Shown: positions 31,096-41,940 of the stretch, piece by piece | Numbering within the stretch: position 1 is the first letter of the stretch | Layout of the letters: each line of letters starts with the position of its first letter | NCBI GenBank assembly: GCA_964023275.1 | Contig: OZ029915.1 | Coordinates: 3,098,745-3,162,744 of the forward strand | Length of the DNA stretch: 64,000 bases | DNA from: Norana najaformis | Taxonomy: Eukaryota > Annelida > Clitellata > Crassiclitellata > Hormogastridae | Direction of reading: 5' to 3' | Translations under genes and position numbers: made by a program | The notes under the pieces: model-generated | What the model saw: only the letters and a program-made list of their open reading frames with translations | Told to the model about the DNA's origin: nothing | Databases searched by the model: none

Positions 31096-31465
31096 GGCGT
31101 ATGTATATAATATGTATGTATTTATGTATGTATCTGTGTATGTATGTATGTATGTATCTATGTATGTATGTATCTATGTATGTATGCATGTATGCATGTG
31201 TGTATGTGTGCATGTGTGTATCTATGTATGAATGCATGTACGCATGAATGCATGTATGTATGTATGTATTCGTGTATGCATGCATGTGTGCACATGTCTA
31301 TGGATGTATGTATCTATGTATGAATGCATGTATGCATGTATGTGTGTATGTATGTAAGTATGCAAACAAGCATGTGTGCATATGTCTATGGATGTATGTG
31401 TCTATATGTGTATTCATGTGAGTATGAATGCATGCGTGTATATATTTGTATGTATGTTTGTATGC
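31096..31465. repeat. (TATG)n microsatellite on a LINE tail
   Basis: (TATG)n with CATG and CTATG variants. It contains a repeated segment GCATGTGTGCA.ATGTCTATG then GATGTATGT at 31283 and 31370. Confidence 0.95.
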
Positions 31466-31639
31466 GGTTTTCTGAAGACAATATCATTATTTTAAAACTT
31501 TTTGAAATGTCTGCATGCCCTAAATTTAGCCTATTAAATTTTGAGTTTTAAACGGAATTGTTTATAATTACCGTATTTTGTACATTAATAAAAATGTTTA
31601 AAATGCTAAAGCAGATGAGCATACAGAGTATAGCCACCA

Positions 31640-31700
31640 ATAAATCTAATCTAATGACTTCTTTAGCACCGTTATCATAATGTTCACGACAGTAGTAGAT
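31640..31700 (-). repeat. Family A 3' end fragment
   Basis: AAATCTAATCTAATGACTTC then TTTAGCACCGTTATCATAAT is the inverted family A 3' end. Confidence 0.6.
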
Positions 31701-31974
31701 CATTGTTTGAATTGAAAGTTTTTGAAACCATTGTCAAAAATTGAATTCTTTGGATAAGTCCGTGGAATTCCAATGGACAGTAGATCTATAGGACTTTGCA
31801 CTGAGGTGATATGAATATAATTACACTACAATACCATAAAACACCGCATTTGTTGTGCGCCCATTTTTGCCTATATAGTGACCATCAAGCATTAAAAATT
31901 AGCACTGGCTTTAATTATGAGGAATAAGTACTTGGTACTTCTATTCTAGTAACGTTTTCAACAGAATGCAACTC

Positions 31975-32400
31975 AAGGTAATACAACATAATACAGTATA
32001 ATACAATATAATGCAATATAACACAACATAATACAATATATTGTAAAACAGTACGATACAATGCAGCATAATACAATACATTACAGTATAGTACAATCCA
32101 CACAAAAAATAGAATAAGATACAATGCTTTACAATGATGATGATGATGAGTTTTCTGCCCGAGGGCAGGTTCGTTGGTTTTATACCACCCGGGGATGAGA
32201 TGAGTGAGGTAACATCCCGTTGCCTTCCTCACAGACAATTGTGGGTGAGCAACTTGTCCAAGGTCGCGACCCAATGGTGTGAGGTAGATTCGAACCCGTG
32301 ATCCTCCGGTTACGAGGCGTTACAATATAATACAATTTAATATAGCACAATATAATACAATACAATGTAAAACAATATAATACAATACCATATTTTACAA
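31975..32400. repeat. ATACA/ATAATACAAT array split by a SINE
   Basis: ACAATATAATACAATATAAC-type repeat at 31975-32132 and 32320-32400. The interruption (32133-32322) is a family F1 SINE inserted in the array. Confidence 0.85.
32133..32322 (-). repeat. tRNA-derived SINE, family F1
   Basis: On the minus strand: CTCGTAACCGGAGGATCACG, B box GGGTTCGAATC, TTGGACAAGTTGCTCACCC, GAGGAAGGCAACGGGATGTT, CCCCGGGTGGTATAAAACCA and (CAT)n tail. Nearest to 34438-34655. Nested within an ATACA array that continues on both sides. Confidence 0.82.
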
Positions 32401-32449
32401 TACATCACGTTACGAAACCGCATTTCGTGGATGAGTCAATTATAGCTCT

Positions 32450-32570
32450 GATGAAGAAGCTGGTTTGAGTGTGTGCTGTGATAAGGCGTATGCATGTAAT
32501 ATGTATATATATCTATGTATGTATGTATGTATGTATATATGTATGTATGTATACATGTATGAGGAGCGCT
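32450..32570 (+). repeat. LINE 3' scrap plus (TATG)n
   Basis: GTGATAAGGCGTATGCATGT then AATATGTATATATATC parallels GTGCTAAGGCGTATGTATAT at 31090, the same LINE family's 3' end. Confidence 0.6.
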
Positions 32571-32799
32571 GAAATACTTCGGAGATTTACATTTATAAAC
32601 ATTTATAAACATTTATAAACAGAAACCAAAATAGCAGCTGAATAGATTTATTCGAATAGCCTTAAGTTATCTGCAGTTGAAATATGAACTTGATTTGGTG
32701 TCAAGCAATTAATCCATAGAGACCAAAGCTGCTAAATAATTAATCGACTACGTTATTCACATTCTTAAAAAAACTTTAAAAATAAGTATTATGCTAGCA

Positions 32800-33515
32800 A
32801 TGCATATATACATAAATGTGTATGTACGTATGTATGTATACATATATGCATACATCAGTGTATCCATGTATATATGAATATGTATTTATACATGCATGCA
32901 TATATGTATGTATGTCTGAATGTATGTATGTATGTATATATGTATCTATGTATGTATGTAAGTATATATGTCTGAATGTATGTACGTATGTATGTATGTA
33001 TGTTTGTATGTATGTATGTATGAATGGATGCATGCATCTAGCATGCATGCATACATGCATGCATATACATATGCATGTATGTGTATATTGTGTATGTATG
33101 CATGTATTTATCGGTGTGTGTATACATTTATGTATGCATGTATGCATGGATCCATGTATGTATGTATGTTCTATGTATACATTTTGTGAATATGTATTTA
33201 TGTATCTATGTATGTATGTATGTATGTATATATGTCTGAATGTATGTATGTATGTATATATGTATGTATGTTAGTATGAATGGATGCATGCATGTATGTA
33301 TGCTTGCATATACATATGCATGTATATGTATATTATGTATGTATGCATGTATTTATCGGTGTGTATAAATTTATGTATGCATGTATGCATGGATCCATGT
33401 ATGTATGTATGTATGTTCTATGTATACATTTTGTAAATATGTATTTATGTATCTATGGATGTATGCGGGTATGTATGTAAGTATGCATGTATATATGTAT
33501 GTATTTAAATCAGTC
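32800..33515. repeat. (TATG)n array with a higher-order period near 246 bp
   Basis: GCATATACATATGCATGTAT, TGTATTTATCGGTGTGT, GCATGGATCCATGTATG and GTTCTATGTATACATTTTGT appear in order at 33060-33210 and again at 33306-33455. So a segment of about 246 bases was duplicated within the array. Confidence 0.93.
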
Positions 33516-33760
33516 TTGATCATTTGGGGTCAGTGAACCCGCCCTTGGATTCGATATGAAATAATTATGTCATCAACATCATCATCGTCAGCATCATCAT
33601 CTTCATCACCATCATCATCCTTTCCTGGCCTCGGGTCCATTCTTTTCGATTTTGTCTGAATTTTTAACATTAGTCTAGCGCAGCCGTAGTCTACTTTGTT
33701 TATCCGTCTTTAAAACCTTATTTTTATTTTTTATTTATTTATTAATTTATTTATTAAAGC
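33516..33760. other. CAT repeats, otherwise unique
   Basis: (CATCAT)n with interruptions at 33560-33622; TTTATTTATT at 33720-33758 forms the complement of a (TAAA)n LINE tail. Confidence 0.55.
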
Positions 33761-34190
33761 ACTTGTAACGCGCGCAATGTCAGTAAACCTGAATCTGAGG
33801 CGCGGATGTATATTCGCTAGGAACCAAGATGGAATCATGCAAAAGCCAGGGCGAAGTAGTTAAGTCTTTAGAAGTGATTTGAAAGATGATAGCGAGTTTT
33901 CAAGTCTGGCCTTTTGTGGTAGACGATTCCAAATGTGAGAAAGCAGCTAAAGGCACGTGATCCTACAATTGTCTTGAACCTAGGTTCTTGCAACAAACCA
34001 GTATCAGAGGAACGCAAGAATCTGGGAGGGCGATATGGAGTCGGCAAAGTATTAAGATATGATGGAAGGCCAGTGTTCTGGGCCTTAAAGGTCAAACATG
34101 CAATTTTAAACTTAATAGGTCTTACACGCGATGCCGCATTCGGAATCTGTATATCGCATTTGAAGTGACTAACATGTACCTCTATCACCT
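33761..34190 (-). repeat. LINE RT C-terminal fragment with (TAAA)n tail
   Basis: The minus-strand frame reads RPIKFKIACLTFKAQNTGLP, then SYLNTLPTPYRPPRFLRSSD and TGLLQEPRFKTIVGSRAFSC. The pattern RIxFKIxxLTFKAxxxGxPxYLxxLLxPYxPxRxLRSSxxxLL...RAFSxxxPxxWN is the universal C-terminal region of CR1/L2-like RTs. After one frameshift the frame continues to the tail at 33730-33760. Confidence 0.9.
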
Positions 34191-34437
34191 TTAGTCACAA
34201 CCGGCGATAACCTGCTTGCTCTTTTTCAATAAGCCTTGCCTCTATCAAAGCTATGCTTCATTGCGTAGGCAAACAGTTTCTCCTCCAATGATATTTTGGC
34301 ATAAAAAGCTGAGCAAACAGAGCGGCGTTGATCTTAGGTAATGATTGCTTGCTCAGTGGTGCATGTCAATCAGTTAGCCAATCATATGCTTCCCACAGGT
34401 CTTGGGTCAAATATTTGGCCAATGGTATGCTTAATGG
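34191..34437. other. Unique, nothing recognised
   Basis: GTCAATCAGTTAGCCAATCATATGC and TATTTGGCCAATGGTATGCT are loose direct repeats. Confidence 0.35.
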
Positions 34438-34655
34438 GACGCGGTGGTGTAGTGGTATGGTCGGTGTCTCGTAACCGGAGGGTCGAAGGTTCGAGTCTGC
34501 CTCAATCCACTGCGTAACGACCTTGGACAAGTTGCTCACCCAGAAGTGTCTGCGAGGAAGGCAACGGGAAACCCCTCACTCATTTCATCCCAGGGTGGCA
34601 TAAAGTCAATGGACCTGCCTTTGGGGAGAGAAGTCATCATCATTGTCATGCTTGA
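34438..34655 (+). repeat. tRNA-derived SINE, family F1 (best copy)
   Basis: The head has A-box TGGTGTAGTGG (34444-34454) and B-box GGTTCGAGTCT (about 34489-34499) at tRNA spacing, so RNA polymerase III transcription is plausible. Then GTAACGACCTTGGACAAGTT, GAGGAAGGCAACGGGAAACC, GGTGGCATAAAGTCAATGGA and a short CATCATCATTGTCATG tail. Acceptor stems do not pair, so it is not a tRNA. Confidence 0.85.
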
Positions 34656-34794
34656 TTGCTTGATCATCTACGCATTGTGGTAGCTACGATCCCTTATCCG
34701 AACAAAATAAATATTCAACTTTTACCATACAAAACTATTTACCAGGTCTAACTACTTAAATTATCCCCTGAGTGAACTATCATTATGTGAAATA

Positions 34795-34960
34795 AAGTAT
34801 CCCATAATCCACAAGTGAGACATATACGGGAGGCACTGATTTTCTTTTCTTTAGGCCTTGAGTCGGCAGTGGACGAATCTCAGGGTCCTGGACACGGGCC
34901 AGCGCATCGCAGGACTTGCCGTTTACTTCCCAGCTTACACCGGTACCAAATTATACTACT
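34795..34960 (-). repeat. Family F2 SINE, 3' half
   Basis: Inverted TATCCCATAATCCACAAGTG, GAGGCACTGATTTTC, GGTCCTGGACACGGGCCAGC and CACCGGTACCAAATTATACT match 3300-3470. Confidence 0.75.
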
Positions 34961-34964
34961 TGTA

Positions 34965-35110
34965 ATGGTAATTGCAATCTGACATTTAGAAAGCGCCACT
35001 TCTAGATTAAACTCATCAGAGGAGCTCCCGGCCGGACGACCCAGAGCCATTGGGGAACAAAGTGGTCTTCAAGCGATGGCGGAAGACAGGGGGGAAGGCA
35101 GATAAGGCAG
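34965..35110 (-). repeat. Family C LINE 3' end
   Basis: GCAATCTGACATTTAGAAAG then CGCCACTTCTAGATTAAACT and CATCAGAGGAGCTCCCGG is the inverted family C 3' terminus (compare 51620-51690). Confidence 0.75.
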
Positions 35111-35207
35111 ATGAAGGGGCGAACAACTGTGTAAGGAAATGCCCGCTGAGGATAAGCTATCAGGTTATCAGCATAGTTAAGCTCATTAACTGAAGTAGGC
35201 TATCACT

Positions 35208-35367
35208 TTGAGCAGTGGTTCTCAGCAGTGGCCTGCGTGGAAGACCATTTCTCGAGAGGGGCCACATTCTGGCATCCACCATCCGCGGGTCTGGCCTTAG
35301 GGTCGCGGGCATATAATCAAGAGGGATGCGGGGAGCGGACCGCCCCTCGAGCAATAGCTAAATCCCC
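35208..35367. mobile_element. Diverged family G MITE (inverted)
   Basis: On the minus strand GGATTTAGCTATTGCTCGAG, GCATCCCTCTTGATTATATG, CCAGAATGTGGCCCCTCTCG and CAGGCCACTGCTGAG parallel family G. The GAGCAGTGGTTCTCAGCAGTGG stretch at its end is itself reminiscent of another hAT end type, so two elements may abut. No TSD determined. Confidence 0.55.
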
Positions 35368-35465
35368 CATTAGTTCTCAGAATATAGTACTTGAACCTTT
35401 CATATGCGGTCGGCGAGTACGAGTGACGTGGGCAGCGGCGAATTACCCAATATCTGGTTGGTTCC

Positions 35466-35575
35466 CTCAGTTTAACGACATCTTATGGCATCAAAGGCCG
35501 TTGACGTCGCCCTCCTCCTTCATCCAGGCTTGGGACTGCATGGCACCACCAGAACACGGCAGTGGAGGAGTTACC
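35466..35575 (+). repeat. Family H repeat, module 1
   Basis: GTTTAACGACATCTTATGGC, CAAAGGCCGTTGACGTCGCC, CTCCTCCTTCATCCAGGCTT and GGCAGTGGAGGAGTT: an almost intact module 1. Confidence 0.8.
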
Positions 35576-35879
35576 CAATATTTCACAATGTCCTTTCCTT
35601 TATACCACATATCACTTTGTTGTCGCAGGTAGGTACAGTAATCTAGCCTTTCTTTTTCTCTAACTATATCTGTTCTAAAGGTTCGATGACGACGTTATTC
35701 ATGTCATAGTAACTTTGACGTCAAACATGTTCGTTTCTGCCAAAAATTGTTGCCGGAGGATGCAGGTTGTCGCCGTTATAGTTTCACTCCGATAGAATGA
35801 TCTCAGAGGGAGAAACTTTGAGAACCATGTACTGACTTGGATCATTAAGCGAGATAGACAGGCTCAGCTGGAAGAATCG
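35576..35879. other. Unique, nothing recognised
   Basis: No ORF or repeat supported. Confidence 0.35.
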
Positions 35880-36010
35880 ATCTAAAGTAATTGTTATAAA
35901 GTAATCGTTTTAAAGTAATCGATTTAAAGTAATCGATTTAAAGTAATCTCTCTAAAGTAATCGATATAAGGAAATCTATCTAAAGTAAATGAACTAAAGT
36001 AATCGATCTA
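35880..36010. repeat. 13-bp minisatellite
   Basis: About nine copies of TAAAGTAATCGAT with variants, each containing an ATCGAT palindrome. Confidence 0.85.
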
Positions 36011-36460
36011 AAATTTAATTATTTTCCAAGCGTGCTTTCCCACTTTTAACTAAATTAATAGCCAAATACTAAAATAAGGGAAATTAAAAAATCATGAAAG
36101 TTTCTATAAAAGGTACTTGAGTGCCAATGTCTGGATTTATATAGACGAGAAATGCTTATCTGACTGCCCTAAAATGTACCAATATTTATAAAATTTGTCT
36201 ATTTTACAAAATTGAAATTAATGTCAATTGTCACACAAAATGTAAATAAGTAAGTAAGTAAGTAGTTAAGGAGGTTAGCAAGAAAGTAGCCTTTATTTTA
36301 GCTGATAGCCGCACGTGCATAGCATTGTATAATTACATAGAACGATTACATACATTTTTAAAATGGATTATAACACGAGCATATATAATAGACAGAATTG
36401 AACAACTGGATAAATGTATACACTTAAATAGGCAACACTGATAAAAATAGAATATATGTG
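36011..36460. other. AT-rich, nothing recognised
   Basis: Short (AAGT)n at 36247-36272; otherwise unique. Confidence 0.4.
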
Positions 36461-36840
36461 TCATCATCATCATCATCACCATCATAATCATCATCATCAT
36501 GATCAGCGTCGTTATCGTCGTTGTCATCATCATCATCAATTTCTGACGTCATCCGTTTGTCAGCAATTGGTACAAATAATTGTTCTTATACATAAATATA
36601 AAAATATAAATATAAATACCAAAAAATATAAATGATCTCATACATAAATAAATGCATACATGCAAATATATATTTATGTAATACATATAATTATGTATGT
36701 AATAGATATATATACATATGTAATGTAATATATAATGTACTGCGTGTGTTGGAAGTCATTTATGTGCACCCTTTGCCGAAACTGATAATGATGTTGTTGT
36801 TGTTGTTGCTGCTGCTGCTGCTGATGATGATGATGATCCC
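36461..36840. repeat. CAT/GAT/GTT/CTG triplet patches
   Basis: (ATC)n at 36461-36537 and ATGTTGTTGTTG, CTGCTGCTGCTG then GATGATGATG at 36790-36836, with AATATAAATATAAAT at 36590-36630. At 36820-37000 AATTCTATTTTTATCA-like sequence roughly mirrors 36330-36460, an old inverted duplication. Confidence 0.75.
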
Positions 36841-37039
36841 ACATATATTCTATTTTTATCAATGCTATTTTTGCACGTTTTTATTTAAATGCATATATTC
36901 ACTTAGCTGTGCAGTTGTCCCTGTTATATTTTATCCTGTTATAATCCATTCTAAATACGTATGTTATCGTTCCATATAATTATACTATGTAGTTCATGTG
37001 CCGAGGTATATATATACGTATAAGTATTTTTATATCCTA

Positions 37040-37205
37040 TTTTATTTGAAAGGTGAGATTTTATTTCCTATTTTGTTTGAAAAGTGAGATTTTAGTTCCT
37101 ATTTTATTTTAAAAGTGAGCTTTTATGTAATATTTTATTTTAAAAGTGAGAGTTTATCTCCTATTTTATTTGAAACGTGAGATTTCATTTCCTATTTAAT
37201 TTGAC
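37040..37205. repeat. 31-32 bp minisatellite, plus orientation
   Basis: Five copies of a unit like TCCTATTTTATTTGAAAGGT then GAGATTTTATT. The same unit in reverse complement forms the array at 39190-39610. Confidence 0.88.
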
Positions 37206-37224
37206 TACATGTATATATAGATAT

Positions 37225-37640
37225 TTTTATTTATTTTTATTTGTTCATATATCCTTTTCGGTCAGTTTTCAAATTACGTTCTGTTCTCTTGTTTAGCCCG
37301 AGTTTTGTTATGGCCTTCGTTTGCTTCTTTCCACCGTATCTTGCATGCGTAATACATTGTGTGGTATTCGGTGAGTTGGCATTATTTGCAGAGGGGATTA
37401 AACCATTGGAGTCTTCGCTTGAAGACTTGATCTAATAGAATTGCCTGATTATCCAATGATTGTCGTATTTCATCATTTCTGAATTTTGTAGTTGAGAGAT
37501 TTCTGTAAATTTCCGTAACCAGCTCATTTCTGGTCCATGTTCAAAAATGGGTTTTATCATCGTCTCATATATTCCTGCTTTGTTTTCTTCGTTATTTCTC
37601 TGCTTCATGATCTTTTTATTCCTCCCGCTGATAATTTAAG
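37225..37640 (-). repeat. LINE RT C-terminal fragment
   Basis: On the minus strand, IYETMIKPIFEHGPE corresponds to the IYxTxIxPxxxYGxE motif downstream of the RT core. After a frameshift, FKRRLQWFNPLCK corresponds to the RRLQWFGHLCR motif. Both are in the correct order and spacing for the 3' part of a LINE RT. Several stops make it a pseudogene. Confidence 0.8.
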
Positions 37641-38007
37641 GCGTAAATGTTTTATCATTAGAATGGCGTATGCGTATTAAGTTTTTCTTCTGTTCTTAAC
37701 TACTTGTAAACCGATGTGCGATTAGCTGTTGGTTGATAAAGAATATACTTGCTTACTTATTTACTTACTTCTCCATATTTTGGTCATTCTTCCAAATGCT
37801 TGTGACAGGCGTCCGAGTAGGGTTTGCGTTTAGTGTCTTTTACCATTTCATTCCCTTTATTGACCGGGTATTCTTTGGGGGGGGGGGCTTGGCCAGTTTT
37901 TCCCGAGTGAGTGGGTGACCAATTATTGATGATTTGATTCTATGACTGTCTCTTAAGACAATACCCTTGAAGTAATGCATTAAGTAAGTAGCAGTAAAAC
38001 AAACGGT
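37641..38007. other. Unique; short poly-G run
   Basis: GGGGGGGGGG at 37877-37887; nothing else recognised. Confidence 0.4.
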
Positions 38008-38192
38008 TGGGGCACGGCTATAGCCGATTGGTAAGAGCTTGTTACGCGGAGAGTACGGGTTCGAGCCTCCTCCTCCTGTGAGACGGTTACTGTGTAGGGA
38101 CCTTGAGCATGCAAGTCCTTCATTCACAATTGCTCAGCGCCATCGATTGATGCTTAATCATTAGCTAGTGGCGCTTAATAAATGCAAAAATA

Positions 38193-38244
<52 letters not shown>

Positions 38245-38245
38245 T
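38008..38245 (+). repeat. tRNA-derived SINE ending in (TA)n/(TG)n
   Basis: The head reads GGGGCACGGCTATAGCCGAT with A-box TAGCCGATTGG, and B-box GGTTCGAGCCT at about 38060. The body ends GCGCCATCGATTGATGC and TAGTGGCGCTTAATAAATGC, close to the GTGGCGCTTTATAAAT motif of LINE family C, then (TA)n and (TG)n. A tRNA head plus LINE-like tail is the normal SINE plan. Confidence 0.75.
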
Positions 38246-38329
38246 CATACATTTACGTACTGATGTCTACACATGCATATACATATATTACGTATGAATG
38301 GATGGATGATGGCTGAATTGGTATTCAGA

Positions 38330-38870
38330 TTGAAAGATATATAGATAGATTTAAATTGATGGATTGAGTGAGTGACTGATAGACTGGTAGAGCGATAGAT
38401 GGATCCATGGATAGATATATAGACAGATGGGTAGATAGACATACAATGAGACAGACAGAAAGTCAGGTGAACAGACAGACATATAGATACACGACTAGGC
38501 AGATATGCAGACCGTTAGACCTACAAAAAGATAGGTTGCTAGATTGTCAGACAGACAGACAAACAGACAGACAGATAGACAGACAGATAGACAGACAGAC
38601 AGATGGACAAACAGATGGACAAACAGAAGGACAAACAGAAGAACAGAAATACATTCATACATACATACATGCATGCATGCTTGCATGCAGACAGACAGAC
38701 AGACAAAAGGAAAGACAGACAGACAGAAGGAAAGACAAACATACATGTACATATATTCAGACAGACAGATACACAGACACACAGACAAACAGACAAACAG
38801 ACACACACAAAGACACACAGACACACACAAAGACACACAGACAAACATAGATACATATACAAATATGCAA
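38330..38870. repeat. (CAGA)n/(ATAG)n microsatellite
   Basis: GATAGA units grade into CAGACAGACAGA and CACAGACAAACAGA. The Arg-Gln-Thr-Asp ORFs are artefacts. Confidence 0.95.
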
Positions 38871-39185
38871 GCTCATAGGCATGCCAGCAGACCTGCAATC
38901 AGAATGACCCAGAAATTTAGATCCCTCGCCTGAATCAAGCTATCAGACAGAGCACTCCGCCGCCAAGTGGAGAAGAGTGCCTGGCAAATACCCTCACCCA
39001 GATTCCCCAGCCGGGGGGCTCTTGTCTAGGTCAGCTCTTGACGCCGACCCACTATGCGCCCACACACCCACCCTCAGCCATAAACACCGGCGGCCCCAGA
39101 CACCCACCATACAAAACCTCATCGAGCCCTGATGAAAAATGTGAGATAGCAGAGGAATAAATGCAACGTTGAAAATATGTTAGAC
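38871..39185. other. GC-rich unique segment
   Basis: 38930-39130 is markedly GC-rich (for example CCCCAGCCGGGGGGCTCTTG) and not repeated in the window. No frame or splice pair convinces me. Confidence 0.35.
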
Positions 39186-39189
39186 GAAT

Positions 39190-39610
39190 TGATATGTCTC
39201 AAATAAATAGGAAATAAAATTTCAAGTTTAAAATAAAATAGGAAATAAAATCTCACGCTTCAAATAAAATAGGAAATAAAATCTCACGCTTAAAATAAAA
39301 TAGTAAATAAAAGCTCATGTTTAAAATTAAATAGGAAATAAACTCTCACGTTCAAAATAAAATAGGAGATAAAATCTAACTTTTCAAATAAAATAGGAAA
39401 TAAAATCTCACGTTTCAAATAAAATAGGAAAAAATCTCTCGTTTCAAATAAAATAGGAAATGAAATCTCACTTTTCAAATCAAATAGGAAAATATCTCTC
39501 GTTTCAAATAAAATAGGAAATGAAATCTCACTTTTCAAGTAAAATAGTTGATAAACTCTAACGTTTCAAATAAAATCGGAAATAAAGCTAATGGGACTCA
39601 AGTAAAATAA
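39190..39610. repeat. 31-32 bp minisatellite, inverted orientation
   Basis: About 12-13 copies of AAATAAAATAGGAAATAAAA then TCTCACGTTTC. This is the reverse complement of the unit at 37040-37205, so the two arrays flank 37.2-39.2 kb as an inverted pair. Confidence 0.9.
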
Positions 39611-39679
39611 GATATAAAAATTTGAATGAGTCGATGATAAATGGAAACGAATCAGTAAAAGAGGAGAAATTAGGTTATA

Positions 39680-39825
39680 CTGACATACGATCATCTCACG
39701 GTATACCGCCTTCTGCACAGTGGCGCCGTCTCTCTATGGAACACACTTCCACCAGCCATGATCCCTTACCTGTTCAACAGTTCAGGAAACATTTTATGCC
39801 CGTCTCAAGACGTTCCTCTTTACAT
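39680..39825 (+). repeat. LINE RT C-terminal tail
   Basis: GAVSLWNTLPPAMIPYLF in one frame, then after a one-base shift LPVQQFRKHFMPVSRRSSLH. LWNxLPxxI...VQQFRKxLKTFLF is the usual RT ending. The final CTCTTTACATACATACC enters the microsatellite directly. Confidence 0.75.
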
Positions 39826-40190
39826 ACATACCTACCTACATACATACATACATACATACATACACACATACACACATACATACATACATCCATACATACA
39901 TACATACATAAATTACTTACATACATACACACATACACACACATGCATACATGCATACGTACATACGTACATACATACATACATGCATACATACACACAC
40001 ATGCATACATGCATACGTACATACATACATACACACATACATACACGCATACATCCATACATACATACATACATAATTTACATGCATACATAAATTACAT
40101 ACACACATACACACACATGCATACATACACACACATGCATACATGCATACGTACATACATACATACATACATACATACATACATAAACCA
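39826..40190. repeat. (CATA)n microsatellite on a LINE end
   Basis: CATACATACATACATACACA-type. The phrases CACACATGCATACATGCATA and CGTACATAC recur, giving a loose higher-order period near 65-100. Confidence 0.95.
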
Positions 40191-40269
40191 GATATCTAAA
40201 TTCGATCCGATACAGGTTTGTGTTTTGAGCCATAACCGGGCCAAAAGGCCTAGTGTACTGTGAAAAGGA

Positions 40270-40405
40270 TAAGGGTAAGTATATAGGCCTATCCACTGTT
40301 AATTATGGGTATATAGGCCTATCCATTGTTAATTATGGGTATATAGGCCTATCCATTGTTAATTATGGGTATATAGGCCTATCCATTGTTTAATGTGGGT
40401 ATATA
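40270..40405. repeat. 30-bp tandem repeat
   Basis: Four to five nearly identical 30-base units beginning GGGTATATAGGCCTATCCAT, each with a central palindrome TATAGGCCTA. Its homogeneity suggests recent amplification. Confidence 0.92.
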
Positions 40406-40429
40406 ATTCATAATACATGTTACATATTA

Positions 40430-40760
40430 CAGTAAAAAATGTTTAATAAGTAAATATTGTTTACTTAATAAATATTACCTAATGGGTAAATAATATTTAA
40501 TAAGTAAATATTTATTTATTGTATGAAATATTACTTAGTTAATAAATAATATTTAATAGGTAAATATTATTCAGTAGGTAAATAATATTTACTTATTAAA
40601 TGATATTATATTTATATTTTCTAATATTATTGAATAATATTTAATAAGTAAATGTTATTTAATAGATAAATAATATTACTTATTAAATATTATATTGATA
40701 TTTTATAATATTATTAAATAATATCAAATAAGTAAATGCTATTTAATGGGTGATAATATT
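40430..40760. repeat. AT-only AATATTTAATAAGTA repeats
   Basis: TTAATAAGTAAATATTA-type degenerate repeat, with both orientations interleaved. Confidence 0.8.
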
Positions 40761-41520
40761 GATGTGTTATATACGTATAAGTAACGTGATAAAAACATTA
40801 AGTCCAATGCTTTTATCATGTTTAGTCCAATTCTTGCTAAGTCTACGTTGTTTTGTTATATACTTTCTATCCAAGACAACGCTGGCTAAAGACAGTATAA
40901 AACAAAAAAACGAAGACTTTACAAGAATTGGACTAAATATAATTACAGCATTGTACTGAAAAGAAGCGGCTCATCGCCGCCATATAGGATGACATTATAA
41001 TATATTATCTATAAATCGGCATATGTGTGTGTGAATAAATACATCTAGTTATCTGTAAAGGTATAAATATATATATATGTACATGTATGGAAGTATATGA
41101 TAGAATATATTGAGAGAACAGTTGGTGAAGTACAAGCCGGGTTCATGAAACAATATTTGGTAAAAGGAAAATAGAAACCCAAGCAGTCTTTACACTACGC
41201 AGCTGTAATTAGGATAAAACATGATTTTTACAAACAAAATACATACGGTACACACATACGTACATGTATACATATACATACATATATATCCACAAACATA
41301 TGGCCTCTGGTGAATATTCAATCGCGCCGCTGCAAATTCAGTTTAAACAATTTTGCTTATACTAAATTTTTGAACTTAGGAAACCTGCGTTATAAGTGTG
41401 ATGAATCGGCACTATGGAAAAAGGACTATCATAATATTAATATAATGTATTTTGAATAGTACTTATTATGTATTATTACTTATTATGTATTATGAATATT
41501 ACTTATTATTATTCATATAA
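40761..41520. other. AT-rich, inverted pair at 40791-40945
   Basis: AGTCCAATGCTTTTAT then TTTAGTCCAATTCTTGCTAA-like sequence at 40800-40840 faces TACAAGAATTGGACTAAAT at 40920-40938, a small hairpin-like pair. Otherwise no feature; no gene. Confidence 0.4.
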
Positions 41521-41830
41521 ATATCGACCTCTTCCTTTATCCAGGCTTGGGACTGGCACTACCCCCAAACGACGCAGTGGAGGAGTTTCAGATTTAAGGC
41601 AATTCAAACATCTCAGTTGAAATCTCAGTTGATGAATATACAGCATCGATATAAAGCCTTTTAAATGTGCCTGATCTGTGTTATTATTTATACCCGACAA
41701 AACTAGACAGTTTTTAAAAATAAAGATGATGTGTCATAACGAAGACGATTAGTGTCCTCCTCCACTTCCTTTATCCAGGCTTATGACTGGTACCACCCGA
41801 CTAAAGACAGCGGGAATTACTCCCATTTCG
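41521..41830 (+). repeat. Family H fragments (modules 1 and 2)
   Basis: CTCTTCCTTTATCCAGGCTT then GGGACTGGCACTACCCC (module 1, 41527-41592), AGCATCGATATAAAGCCTTT then TAAATGTGCCTGATC (module 2, 41641-41675), and CTTCCTTTATCCAGGCTTAT at 41766 (module 1, degenerate). The modules alternate again. Confidence 0.7.
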
Positions 41831-41878
41831 CTCCAATATACATTGTAATATAAGAATGTTATACATATATATATATAT

Positions 41879-41892
41879 GTTAAAGTCGTAGA

Positions 41893-41924
<32 letters not shown>

Positions 41925-41940
41925 ATTCTACGACTTTAAC
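41879..41940. repeat. Near-perfect 62-bp palindrome
   Basis: GTTAAAGTCGTAGAATATAT (41879-41898) is the exact reverse complement of 41921-41940, with only an AT-rich centre between. Strong cruciform potential. It lies at the boundary of the family I fragment that follows. Confidence 0.9.
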
